Shown in pieces: positions 1-6,435 of a stretch of 20,281 bases of DNA (position 1 is the first letter of the stretch; every line of letters begins with the position of its first letter). The notes below the pieces were generated by a model, which saw only the letters and a program-made list of their open reading frames with translations, was not told the DNA's origin and ran no database searches. The position numbers and the translations under genes are program-made. Source of the DNA: an uncultured Actinomycetes bacterium (GTDB lineage Bacteria; Actinomycetota; Actinomycetes; Nanopelagicales; Nanopelagicaceae). The stretch lies in NCBI GenBank assembly GCA_903953805.1, contig CAJBLC010000170.1, positions 1-20,281 on the forward strand, read 5' to 3'.

Positions 1-172
1 GGGCAAGAATTCCAGCGATAAGGAACCATGAGAAAGAGGTAATCAGGTAGAGATAGCCGATTGTCTTGTGATCGGTTGAGGTGATCCACTTTACGAAGAG
101 GCGACCCTTCGATTCCTTACGTGGTGCTGCAATAGTGCCAACGGGCGCAGTGCGCTCTGCATATGTTGTCAT
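1..172 (-). CDS. ctaD: Cytochrome c oxidase subunit I, N-terminal fragment
   Basis: This is the first 57 codons of the haem-copper oxidase catalytic subunit; the gene runs off the left edge. Reading minus from the ATG at 172-170, the protein begins MTTYAERTAPVGT. It then shows the family hallmark WITSTDHKTIGYLYL, which precedes the first transmembrane helix, whose start (SFSWFLIAGIL) is visible. Subunit I carries haem a, the haem a3-CuB centre and the proton channels in the cytoplasmic membrane; none of those ligands lies inside this fragment. The ATG is 2 nt past the ctaC stop, so the two genes are almost certainly co-transcribed and translationally coupled. The identification is secure despite the short length, because the TDHKxIG motif is diagnostic. 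Confidence 0.93.
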   Translation of the reverse strand, partial: MTTYAERTAPVGTIAAPRKESKGRLFVKWITSTDHKTIGYLYLITSFSWFLIAGILA

Positions 173-174
173 TG

Positions 175-939
175 TTATGCCGCCTTCAGTGTAGAGAGGT
201 AAGCCTGATATTCAGATGGTGTTACGACTTTCACCTTAAAGAGCATCTCAGAGTGGTTACGTCCGCAGAGGATGTTGCAACGACCTGGGAAGGTTCCAAG
301 TTTCTGAGCTGCAAACTCAAGATGGTTTTGTACATGTGGCAAAGTTTGAATTTGAATCATGAACGCTGGGATCCAGAATCCATGGACCACGTCATTTGCC
401 TCAAGAGTGAATCGCACCTTCTCTCCTAGTGGGAGAACCAAGGTAGGTGGCTGGGCTGGTGTGCCTGTAACAGTTGTGTTTGGTCCAGTTCCAGCATCGT
501 CATACGTGAATTGCCATGACCATTGAATTCCCTTGACCTCAATATTGTGAGGAGCAGCGGCGGCTGAATCAACATGAGTGATCTTTGATTCTGCACGTGC
601 CGTATATCCGAAGAGGACAAGAACAATAATGAATGCAATCGCAGTGAGTGAGAGCTCGACCTTGTTATTGTGACTGAACTGGCGCGGAAGCGCATCGCTC
701 TTACGACGATTAAAGATCACTGGATAGAAGATCGCTAGCGCTGTGAGCACTCCAACTACTCCCGCAGCAATCCACGCACCCTGCCAAAGTGGCAGCGTTG
801 TGTCATTGACCGACGAGACTCCCTTGTCATACCCCAAGCCAGAGATGTTCTTTGATTGGCAGCCGGTGAGCAAGAGGGCGAGGCTTGAGCCTGCCACGAT
901 GAGTGCAGCTTTTCTCGCTACAGAAGGGCGCTTATGCAT
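175..939 (-). CDS. ctaC: Cytochrome c oxidase subunit II, lipoprotein (CuA subunit)
   Basis: This 254-residue subunit accepts electrons from cytochrome c and passes them through the binuclear CuA centre to subunit I. Residues 1-27 are a lipoprotein signal ending in the lipobox LTGC (Cys27). Two transmembrane helices follow at about 50-75 and 94-113, then the extracytoplasmic cupredoxin domain. CuA ligands are visible: His186 in VVHGFW, then Cys221, Cys225, His229 and Met232 in CNILCGRNHSEM. The 35-residue spacing from His to the first Cys matches bovine subunit II (H161-C196). One oddity is that the residue between the cysteines that is normally Glu (bovine E198) is Ile223. The start codon at 939 is preceded by TAAACT with a 6-nt spacer, which supports a leaderless mRNA. 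ctaD follows directly. Confidence 0.95.
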   Translation of the reverse strand: MHKRPSVARKAALIVAGSSLALLLTGCQSKNISGLGYDKGVSSVNDTTLPLWQGAWIAAGVVGVLTALAIFYPVIFNRRKSDALPRQFSHNNKVELSLTAIAFIIVLVLFGYTARAESKITHVDSAAAAPHNIEVKGIQWSWQFTYDDAGTGPNTTVTGTPAQPPTLVLPLGEKVRFTLEANDVVHGFWIPAFMIQIQTLPHVQNHLEFAAQKLGTFPGRCNILCGRNHSEMLFKVKVVTPSEYQAYLSTLKAA

Positions 940-945
940 GGGGAA

Positions 946-951
946 AGTTTA
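946..951 (-). promoter_or_regulatory. Leaderless -10 element of ctaC
   Basis: On the minus strand this reads TAAACT, a TANNNT -10 hexamer, with exactly 6 nt before the ctaC ATG. That spacing places the transcription start on the A of the ATG. No Shine-Dalgarno sequence is seen upstream of the start and no convincing -35 box. The assignment is by sequence only and gains weight because many genes in this window share the arrangement. Confidence 0.55.
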
Positions 952-984
952 TCGGGGTAACTCGCGCTCTGCTCTCGGCGAGGG

Positions 985-990
985 TAGCGT
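985..990 (+). promoter_or_regulatory. Leaderless -10 element of the NifS-like gene
   Basis: TAGCGT fits TANNNT and lies 7 nt before the ATG at 998. It helps choose that start over the upstream ATG at 938, which would overlap the ctaC start codon. It faces the ctaC -10 element across a 58-nt divergent intergenic region. Confidence 0.5.
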
Positions 991-997
991 TCGAACT

Positions 998-2050
998 ATG
1001 GGTTCAGTCACAGCGATCTTCACCGCCGAGAACCGCATCCACCCTGCCGCTGAGGCGATTCTCCAGGAGGCCATTACCCAAGGCTGGTCCGATCCAACAA
1101 AGCTCCACCATTCCTCCCGACGATTGGGACAACTCCTATCAGAGGCCCACGCGAGCTTCTCGAGATCCCTCCAGATTCCAGCAGAGTCCATCCATTTCTT
1201 GGGCGAACCCACCTTGGGCTTTCATCTCGGAGCCAATGGTTTTACGCCGAGCGGTGAGACCTATCTCCCCGCTACATCTCGGCAAGAGGCCTTCGCTGCG
1301 ACCTCCTCCCGACAGGCACAAACTCTCCCAGTAGATCTCCAGGGCGAATGGGTCATCCCTGCTGGTGAACGGGAAGATCTCCTTATTATTCAAACAGTCA
1401 ATCTGGAGACTGGTGCCATCTGCCCTGATGCATCACATTTCCAAGGAGATCTTTTTGTTGACTCCACCTCAGATCCCTTAGGAAAGATCCCAGAGAATTG
1501 GTCGGCTGCACTCTGGGACTCCGTGAGCTGGCAAGGTCCTCGAGGCTTAGGAATCTTTGCACTCAAGGATCACACTCGTTGGACTAATCCACTGCCTCAT
1601 AACGATCACCGCGTGGTGCCAGGTGGCGCAAACCCTGCACTCGTGATTGCCAGCGCCGTCGCCCTTGAAGCGAGTATCGCTGAACGAAGAACTTCTCAAG
1701 ACAATCTTCAGGAGTTCAATACCTACATCCGCACTTACATAACATCAGAGATTGGCGATGTCGACATCGCCTCCCCTATCAGTGGAGCACCGCACCTGCT
1801 CTCCTTCTCGTTCCTCTATGTTCAAGCGGAACAACTTGTAGACGATATGGAGAAGAGAGGATTCTCCATTGATTCGGGGTCTGCCTGTATCAGTGCAAAT
1901 ATCGAAGCAAGCCATGTACTAGCGGCAATGGGTCGATTAACACACGGCAATATTCGCCTCCGCCTTTATCCATCTACAACTCGTGAAGATATTGAGGGAC
2001 TCCTTAAAAATCTCAAAGATCTTGTCGAGGAGCAGCGACGTTCACCATGA
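998..2050 (+). CDS. Degenerate cysteine desulfurase-like (NifS/IscS fold) protein, PLP lysine missing
   Basis: This 350-residue protein has the fold-type I layout of NifS/IscS enzymes, which use PLP to move sulfur from cysteine onto a catalytic Cys. Recognisable landmarks are VNLETGAICP (family VNNE-G), LFVDSTSDPLGKIP (family VDxxQxxGKIP), WQGPRGLGIF (family GPKGxG), VPGGANP (family GGTxN) and SGSACIS with the mobile-loop Cys297. The PLP site is dismantled: the lysine of SGHK is Ser177 in DSVSWQGPRG, the stacking His of TEHK aligns with Arg in TSRQ, the ring-contacting Gln is Ser, and the N-terminal DNAATT is absent. It therefore probably cannot desulfurate cysteine but could still carry sulfur on Cys297. 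The 3' end overlaps tusA by ATGA, which implies coupled expression. The start at 998 fits both the family N-terminus and a leaderless -10. The fold assignment is firm; the activity is unknown. Confidence 0.85.
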   Translation: MGSVTAIFTAENRIHPAAEAILQEAITQGWSDPTKLHHSSRRLGQLLSEAHASFSRSLQIPAESIHFLGEPTLGFHLGANGFTPSGETYLPATSRQEAFAATSSRQAQTLPVDLQGEWVIPAGEREDLLIIQTVNLETGAICPDASHFQGDLFVDSTSDPLGKIPENWSAALWDSVSWQGPRGLGIFALKDHTRWTNPLPHNDHRVVPGGANPALVIASAVALEASIAERRTSQDNLQEFNTYIRTYITSEIGDVDIASPISGAPHLLSFSFLYVQAEQLVDDMEKRGFSIDSGSACISANIEASHVLAAMGRLTHGNIRLRLYPSTTREDIEGLLKNLKDLVEEQRRSP

Positions 2051-2250
2051 AGGTTGTAGATGCACGTGGAAAACTCTGTCCGCAGCCAATCATCGATCTC
2101 GCAGTTGAAGTGAGAAACTCGAACTCTGGCGAGATTATTCAGTTGTTGAGCGATGACCCTGCGACGTGGGCAGATTTGCAAGCTTGGTCGCGTATGACAG
2201 GACACCTCTCACGCCAAGTTAACGCCACAACTTTTGAGGTTGAGGTTTAA
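2047..2250 (+). CDS. tusA: TusA-family sulfur carrier protein
   Basis: A 67-residue protein covering essentially one complete TusA/SirA domain. It opens VVDARGKLCPQPIIDLA, in which Cys11 of the CPxP motif is the residue that carries persulfide in this family. In E. coli, TusA takes sulfur from IscS and hands it on for tRNA thiouridylation and molybdenum-cofactor work. The start codon overlaps the stop of the NifS-like gene (ATGA), so the products are probably made in step and may interact. I recall actinobacterial proteins in which the two domains are fused into one chain; here they are separate. The family call is strong, but which acceptor it serves cannot be read from the window. Confidence 0.9.
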   Translation: MKVVDARGKLCPQPIIDLAVEVRNSNSGEIIQLLSDDPATWADLQAWSRMTGHLSRQVNATTFEVEV

Positions 2251-2255
2251 CCTCA
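2241..2255. terminator. Possible bidirectional hairpin between tusA and adoK
   Basis: TGAGGT-TTA-ACCTCA forms a 6-bp stem spanning the tusA stop codon in the 16-nt gap between convergent genes. A larger alternative pairs AGGTTGA at 2237-2243 with TCAACCT at 2260-2266. There is no clear U-tract, so termination is only a suggestion from position and symmetry. Confidence 0.35.
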
Positions 2256-2266
2256 TTAATCAACCT

Positions 2267-3256
2267 TTAGCCGACTAGCCGAGGTTTGATCTTGCTCGCA
2301 ATCTCAGCCGCTGCTTGCGCACCATAGCTCTCCGAAAATCTCGCCATGAAATCACTTTCATCGAAGCGATATTCCTGGGTGCCAACAGTCTCCAAGCAAT
2401 ACGTAGCAAGCATCGAACCTAGTTGTGCGCTTCGTTCATGAGAGAAGCCCCAGGAAATTCCAGCTAAGAATCCCGAGCGGAATGCATCACCCACGCCCGT
2501 TGGATCAATCTTTGTCCGCTCTACCGCACACTGAACTTTTATCGTTGGCTTTCCATGTTCTTCAATACGTGCCCCATGAGAACCGAGCGTCACGACTCGA
2601 ACCTCAACTTCATCAAAGAGCTCTTGATCGCTCCACCCAGTCTTCTGCAGCGTAAGAGCCAATTCATATTCATTCATTAATAAGTACTTAGCACCGCGAA
2701 CAAGATTCTTAATGTCCTCGCCATCCATACGTGCTAACTGCTGTGATGGATCGGCGGCGAATGGGATTGCAAGGTCTCTCGCCGCTTGCGAGTGGCGCAA
2801 CATAGCGGCCGGGTCATCAGGTGAGATCACAAGGAGGTCGAGGCCACCGACTGAAGTTGAAATCGGTGCAAGTTCAATCTCTCGAGCCTCGCTCATCGCT
2901 CCCGGGAAGAATGACGCGATCTGATTGAGAGAGTTATCAGTCGTCACCATAAATGTTGCAGTGTGGAGTGAGGTCGAAACTTGTGCATGTGTAGTAACTA
3001 CACCGTGACGTGTTAACCAGGCATCGTAATCAGCCCAGTCTTTACCAACTGCTGCAATCAATATTGGATTGAGTCCGAGTACGCCCATGCCGAAGGCAAT
3101 ATTTCCAGCAACTCCCCCGCGCCTGATCTCTAGGGTGTCTACAAGAAAGGAGAGCGAAACTTTTGCTAGCGATCCCTCAACGAGCGAGTCAGTGAACTCT
3201 CCTGGAAAGGTCATCAAATGATCGCGGCCGATCGAACCTGCAACACCAATTTTCAT
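2267..3256 (-). CDS. adoK: Adenosine kinase, PfkB family (AdoK type)
   Basis: A 329-residue PfkB-family sugar kinase. The N-terminal GSIGRDHLM and the LSFLVDTLEIRRGGVAGNIA segment match what I recall of M. tuberculosis AdoK (Rv2202c), which phosphorylates adenosine to AMP with ATP. The C-terminal PfkB signature is DPTGVGDAFRSGFLAG, in which Asp257 is the expected catalytic base and GVGD forms the anion hole. Residues AADPSQQLARMDGE and the C-terminal GTQE also match the AdoK subgroup rather than ribokinase or fructokinase. Its position beside ctaC and erpA is also as in Mycobacterium. The role is purine salvage in the cytoplasm. It lies 38 nt downstream of erpA on the same strand and may have its own leaderless start. 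Automatic annotation would probably call it only carbohydrate kinase. Confidence 0.88.
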   Translation of the reverse strand: MKIGVAGSIGRDHLMTFPGEFTDSLVEGSLAKVSLSFLVDTLEIRRGGVAGNIAFGMGVLGLNPILIAAVGKDWADYDAWLTRHGVVTTHAQVSTSLHTATFMVTTDNSLNQIASFFPGAMSEAREIELAPISTSVGGLDLLVISPDDPAAMLRHSQAARDLAIPFAADPSQQLARMDGEDIKNLVRGAKYLLMNEYELALTLQKTGWSDQELFDEVEVRVVTLGSHGARIEEHGKPTIKVQCAVERTKIDPTGVGDAFRSGFLAGISWGFSHERSAQLGSMLATYCLETVGTQEYRFDESDFMARFSESYGAQAAAEIASKIKPRLVG

Positions 3257-3262
3257 AGGTGA

Positions 3263-3268
3263 AAGGTA
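3263..3268 (-). promoter_or_regulatory. Possible leaderless -10 element of adoK
   Basis: The minus strand reads TACCTT, 6 nt before the adoK ATG, inside the 38-nt gap after erpA. This would let adoK be transcribed independently of erpA. It is weaker than the nadA and erpA elements and is supported mainly by the recurring spacing. Confidence 0.35.
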
Positions 3269-3294
3269 ATCGGCGAATCAGGATTTAGCGGAGA

Positions 3295-3663
3295 TTAGTT
3301 AAATGAATCGCCGCATGCACATGAGCCCTGCGCATTTGGATTATCGATGGTAAAGCCCTGCTTCTCAATGGTGTCAACGAAATCGATTGAAGCTCCCATG
3401 AGGTAAGGAGTACTCATCTTGTCTGTGACAACTTTTACACTTCCGAATTCGGAGACAGTGTCGCCATCAAGTGCGCGGTCATCAAAGTACAACTGATAGC
3501 GCAGACCCGAGCAACCACCTGGCTGAACAGCTACGCGGAGAGATAGATCGGTACGTCCTTCTTGCTCCAAAAGTGCAGCAACCTTCGTTGCAGCTACATC
3601 GGTAAGGAGGATGCCAGTAGCAGTGCTCTGGATTGAAATGTCTGTCGTTGTCTCAGTGCTCAT
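3295..3663 (-). CDS. erpA: Iron-sulfur cluster insertion protein, ErpA/HesB (A-type carrier)
   Basis: A 122-residue A-type carrier that binds a nascent Fe-S cluster and passes it to apo-proteins. The three cluster cysteines are present: Cys51 in QPGGCSGLRYQ, and Cys115 and Cys117 in GSCACGDSF. Around 15 extra residues rich in Ser and Thr precede the conserved domain, which starts at about residue 17 (GILLTDVAATKV). It is divergent from nadA, whose product needs a 4Fe-4S cluster. The two promoters lie back to back in 29 nt, so shared expression is plausible. The corresponding Mycobacterium gene is the HesB-family Rv2204c. Likely clients are respiratory and biosynthetic Fe-S enzymes, which is inferred from the family. 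Confidence 0.93.
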   Translation of the reverse strand: MSTETTTDISIQSTATGILLTDVAATKVAALLEQEGRTDLSLRVAVQPGGCSGLRYQLYFDDRALDGDTVSEFGSVKVVTDKMSTPYLMGASIDFVDTIEKQGFTIDNPNAQGSCACGDSFN

Positions 3664-3670
3664 AAGCCAA

Positions 3671-3676
3671 ACTTTA
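3671..3676 (-). promoter_or_regulatory. Leaderless -10 element of erpA
   Basis: The minus strand reads TAAAGT with a 7-nt spacer to the erpA ATG. It sits only 4 nt from the oppositely oriented nadA -10 element, giving a compact divergent promoter pair. No -35 consensus is visible on either side. Confidence 0.5.
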
Positions 3677-3680
3677 CCCC

Positions 3681-3686
3681 TAAGAT
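3681..3686 (+). promoter_or_regulatory. Leaderless -10 element of nadA
   Basis: TAAGAT, close to the TATAAT consensus, lies 6 nt before the nadA ATG. That would put the transcript start at the A of the start codon. There is no Shine-Dalgarno sequence. Confidence 0.55.
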
Positions 3687-3692
3687 CTCGTT

Positions 3693-4841
3693 ATGACCTC
3701 TCCACTCACGGATCTGCTCCTTATGGGGCGTGGGCGAGATCTCGCCAGCGAACGTGGCGTCTCCTGTGATGGCGAGCTTCCTCCGGCCAGCGACCCGCAC
3801 CTGGTGGAGCGTGCCCATGCCGCCCGAAAAGCGCTCGGGTCCCGCGCAATGATCCTTGGTCACCATTACCAACGTGATGAGGTCATCGACTTCGCCGACA
3901 TCACGGGCGATTCATTCAAACTTGCTCAAGCGGCGGCATCAAACCCAGAAGCAGAGTTGATCATCTTCTGTGGCGTGCACTTTATGGCTGAGAGTGCCGA
4001 CATCCTCACTACAGATGATCAAAAGGTGATTCTCCCCGACCTCGCTGCAGGCTGTTCCATGGCTGACATGGCTGCGGCTAATCAAGTCCATGCGGCTTGG
4101 GCGGTCTTCGAGAAACTCGGTATCGCTGCTCGAACTACTCCTATTACCTATATGAACTCGACTGCCGCTATCAAGGCATTCACTGGTGAACATGGTGGAG
4201 CGGTCTGCACCTCATCGAATGCGGAGCGAGCCATGTCGTGGGCTTTCGAGCAGGGCGAGAAGATCTTCTTCCTCCCTGATCAACACTTAGGGAGAAATAC
4301 CGCAGTTCTCAAACTTGGGCTCACGTTGGAAGATTGCGTCTTGTGGAATCCATGGAAACCAAATGGCGGATTGTCAGATCAGCAGTTGCTCGATGCAAAA
4401 GTTATTCTGTGGCGCGGACACTGTTCGGTCCACGGTCGATTCTCTCTCGAAAATATCAATGACGTTCGCGCTCGTGTATCTGATGTAAATGTTTTGGTCC
4501 ATCCAGAATGCCAACACGAAGTTGTCTCCCATGCAGATTTTGTTGGTAGTACGGAATTCATCATCAGAACGATCGAAAAATCGGCTCCCGGCAGTAAATG
4601 GGCGATCGGCACTGAGCTCAACCTCGTTCAGCGATTAGCACGCACGTATAACGACAGAGAAATACTCTTTCTCGATAAGACCGTCTGCTACTGCTCGACG
4701 ATGAACCGCATCGATCTCCCCCATCTCGTGTGGGCGATGGAGACGCTGGCGGCCGGCCGCCTAGTTAATGAGATTCGTGTCGACCCAGCGACCACGCACC
4801 ACGCAAGAGTTGCGCTCGATCGGATGCTAGCCCTACCGTAA
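3693..4841 (+). CDS. nadA: Quinolinate synthase A
   Basis: A 382-residue NadA that condenses iminoaspartate with dihydroxyacetone phosphate to quinolinate in de novo NAD synthesis, using an oxygen-sensitive 4Fe-4S cluster. Three cysteines at the family positions can bind the cluster: Cys121 (AAGCSMADM), Cys273 (HPECQHE) and Cys334 (CSTM, in the VCYCSTM segment). Substrate-site motifs include ILGHHYQRDEVIDFAD, CGVHFMAESA and YMNSTAAIKA. The length is slightly above the E. coli enzyme because of an N-terminal extension of about 35 residues. nadB and nadC are not nearby, so NadA's iminoaspartate donor is encoded elsewhere. The DUF3043 gene starts 4 nt after its stop. Confidence 0.95.
   Translation: MTSPLTDLLLMGRGRDLASERGVSCDGELPPASDPHLVERAHAARKALGSRAMILGHHYQRDEVIDFADITGDSFKLAQAAASNPEAELIIFCGVHFMAESADILTTDDQKVILPDLAAGCSMADMAAANQVHAAWAVFEKLGIAARTTPITYMNSTAAIKAFTGEHGGAVCTSSNAERAMSWAFEQGEKIFFLPDQHLGRNTAVLKLGLTLEDCVLWNPWKPNGGLSDQQLLDAKVILWRGHCSVHGRFSLENINDVRARVSDVNVLVHPECQHEVVSHADFVGSTEFIIRTIEKSAPGSKWAIGTELNLVQRLARTYNDREILFLDKTVCYCSTMNRIDLPHLVWAMETLAAGRLVNEIRVDPATTHHARVALDRMLALP
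4834..4839 (+). promoter_or_regulatory. Possible leaderless -10 element of the DUF3043 gene
   Basis: TACCGT lies 6 nt before the ATG at 4846. Its last base is the first base of the nadA TAA stop. If used, the DUF3043 mRNA would start exactly at its ATG, separately from nadA read-through. Confidence 0.4.
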
Positions 4842-4845
4842 CCTC

Positions 4846-5376
4846 ATGAGCGAAAATAGCGATAGCAAAAAAGGTAAGGCGACTCCTAAGCGTAAAGATG
4901 CCCAGGCTCTCACCAAGGTGAACTCACTTGCTCCATCAACGAGCAAGGAAGCGAAGGCTCGTGACCGGGCACTCGAGAAGAGTCGTCGCATAGAATCACG
5001 AGCAGCATTCATGCGTGGCGAGGAGAGCGCCCTCCCTGCTCGCGATCGTGGCCCTGCAAAGAAATGGGTTCGTAACTACATCGACTCTCGCCGCACTATT
5101 GGTGAATACTTCTTGCCAACAATCATGCTCGTCTTAGTCCTCACTGTTATCCCAGTGAAGGCTGTTCAGCTACTTGCGATTCTCTTTATGTATGCCGCGA
5201 TGCTCTACTCACTTGTTTCGGCATTCTTCATGAGCCGTACTATTAAGAAGTTAGTCGCCGAGAAGTTCCCTAATGAGTCACTCAAGGGAATCGGAATCTA
5301 CGGATGGCTCCGTTCAACACAGATGCGCCGTATGCGCGCACCTGCTCCACAAGTAAAGCGTGGCGATAGCTTCTAA
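4846..5376 (+). CDS. DUF3043 membrane protein
   Basis: A 176-residue protein of the actinobacterial DUF3043 family, function unknown. The N-terminal 60 residues are highly basic and rich in Lys, Arg and Ser (GKATPKRKDAQ), predicted cytoplasmic. The family-typical stretch MRGEESALPARDRGPAKKWV then leads to two closely spaced transmembrane helices at about 88-104 and 106-129. A basic C-terminal tail follows with IYGWLRSTQMRRMR. The gene starts 4 nt after nadA and ends in a hairpin terminator. In M. tuberculosis a protein I remember as this family (Rv2206) sits just before cobT. No enzymatic motif is seen; the topology suggests a small membrane-anchored nucleic-acid- or ribosome-facing protein, which is speculation from charge alone. 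Confidence 0.85.
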   Translation: MSENSDSKKGKATPKRKDAQALTKVNSLAPSTSKEAKARDRALEKSRRIESRAAFMRGEESALPARDRGPAKKWVRNYIDSRRTIGEYFLPTIMLVLVLTVIPVKAVQLLAILFMYAAMLYSLVSAFFMSRTIKKLVAEKFPNESLKGIGIYGWLRSTQMRRMRAPAPQVKRGDSF

Positions 5377-5415
5377 TTCCGCCTCTTATTTCTTGGCGGA
5401 TATTTAGAAGTTTTT
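5370..5415 (+). terminator. Rho-independent terminator after the DUF3043 gene
   Basis: Two nested perfect stems, CTTCTAA/TTAGAAG (5370-5376 with 5404-5410) and TCCGCC/GGCGGA (5378-5383 with 5395-5400), enclose an 11-nt loop. A five-T run follows at 5411-5415. The stem begins in the last codons of DUF3043 and the T-run enters the aldo/keto reductase stop codon. It therefore fills the convergent gap. Confidence 0.75.
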
Positions 5416-6412
5416 ACGCGCGAGGGTTCGGGCTCTCTGTCTTTGCTGGATTCTTCTCTGGAAGATTGCCAAGTGCAGCATCTATTGCCTTGAGAGTTGA
5501 TGCATCAAGCTTAATTCCAGATGCTTTGACGTTGTCCTTCACCTGGGAAGCCTTCGTTGCTCCCATGATGACCGATGCGACATTCTTATTTTGTAACGCC
5601 CAAGCAAGTGCAAGTTGTCCCATTGAGAGATCTAGAGATTCAGCAATCGGTTTCAACTTCTGAACTGTTGTTAAAACATCTTCATTCATCCAGCGAGAGA
5701 TCATTGCGGATCCGGCCTTATCGCGGGCGCGTGAACCAGCTGGCGCCTTCTTACCTGGAAGGTACTTACCTGTGAGAACACCCTGGGCCATAGGTGACCA
5801 GACGATCTGACTAATGCCTTCGCGTTCGCAGAGTGGAACTACTTCACTCTCGATAACACGCCACAACATTGAATATTGCGGTTGGCTAGAGACGAAGCGA
5901 TCGAAGTTATTCTCCTTTTGATACTTCAGGGCTGCCGCAATTTGAGGAGCACTCCATTCGGAGAAGCCGATGTAGTGAACCTTTCCTTGGCGGATCAAAT
6001 CTTCAAAGGCTCGAAGTGTCTCTTCAAGTGGTGTCTCGTAGTCGAAGCGATGTGCTTGATAGAGATCGATGTGATCGGTTCCTAAGCGCTTCAATGAGGC
6101 GTGAGCTGATTCCATGATGTGCTTGCGTGAGAGCCCACGATCATTCTTACCGGTGCCTGTTGGCCAGTAGACCTTGGTGAAGAGTTCATACGATTCGCGT
6201 TTGACGCCTTTGAGCGCCTTACCAAGAACGGTCTCCGCCTTTGTTCCAGCGTAGACATCTGCGGTATCGAAGGTGGTGATACCTACATCCAGAGCAGCCT
6301 TAACGCAGCTAAAGGCAGCTTCTTGCTCGACCTGATTTCCATGGGTAATCCAATTTCCATAAGAAATCTCTGAGACATACATTCCGGTGTTGCCAAGGCG
6401 ACGATATTCCAT
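5414..6412 (-). CDS. Aldo/keto reductase, Kv-beta-like subgroup
   Basis: A 332-residue TIM-barrel NADPH-dependent oxidoreductase. The catalytic tetrad is visible: Asp49 and Tyr54 in FDTADVY, Lys80 in LFTKVYW, and His121 in LYQAHRFD. The ISYGNWITHG opening and GTKAETVLGKAL place it with the Kv-channel-beta-subunit-like and YghZ-like reductases, which reduce assorted aldehydes and ketones; the physiological substrate is unknown. The C-terminal cofactor segment ASVIMGATKASQVKDN is present. The ATG at 6412 was chosen because the family begins with EYRRLGNTGMYVSEI and because TACTCT lies 7 nt upstream; longer reading-frame extensions run into the divergent small gene. It lacks a cobalamin link and appears to be an independent transcript. 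Confidence 0.9.
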   Translation of the reverse strand: MEYRRLGNTGMYVSEISYGNWITHGNQVEQEAAFSCVKAALDVGITTFDTADVYAGTKAETVLGKALKGVKRESYELFTKVYWPTGTGKNDRGLSRKHIMESAHASLKRLGTDHIDLYQAHRFDYETPLEETLRAFEDLIRQGKVHYIGFSEWSAPQIAAALKYQKENNFDRFVSSQPQYSMLWRVIESEVVPLCEREGISQIVWSPMAQGVLTGKYLPGKKAPAGSRARDKAGSAMISRWMNEDVLTTVQKLKPIAESLDLSMGQLALAWALQNKNVASVIMGATKASQVKDNVKASGIKLDASTLKAIDAALGNLPEKNPAKTESPNPRA

Positions 6413-6419
6413 GGATGAG

Positions 6420-6425
6420 AGAGTA
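6420..6425 (-). promoter_or_regulatory. Leaderless -10 element of the aldo/keto reductase gene
   Basis: The minus strand reads TACTCT, 7 nt before the ATG. Its two terminal bases (6424-6425) are also the TA of the plus-strand -10 element of the divergent small gene. Confidence 0.45.
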
Positions 6426-6429
6426 CCCT
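6424..6429 (+). promoter_or_regulatory. Leaderless -10 element of the small membrane protein gene
   Basis: TACCCT lies 6 nt before the ATG at 6436. It shares bases 6424-6425 with the minus-strand -10 element, so one melted segment could fire in either direction. It also decides the start: the in-frame ATG at 6415 would lie upstream of this promoter. Confidence 0.45.
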
Positions 6430-6435
6430 CTTGAT

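Noticed and set aside
163..429. Plus-strand open frame opposite ctaC
   Set aside because: It is antisense to the conserved CuA region of ctaC and the product resembles no family.
743..997. Open frame extending the NifS-like protein upstream to 743 or 938
   Set aside because: It runs antisense through the start of ctaC, lacks family similarity, and the leaderless -10 plus the family N-terminus favour 998.
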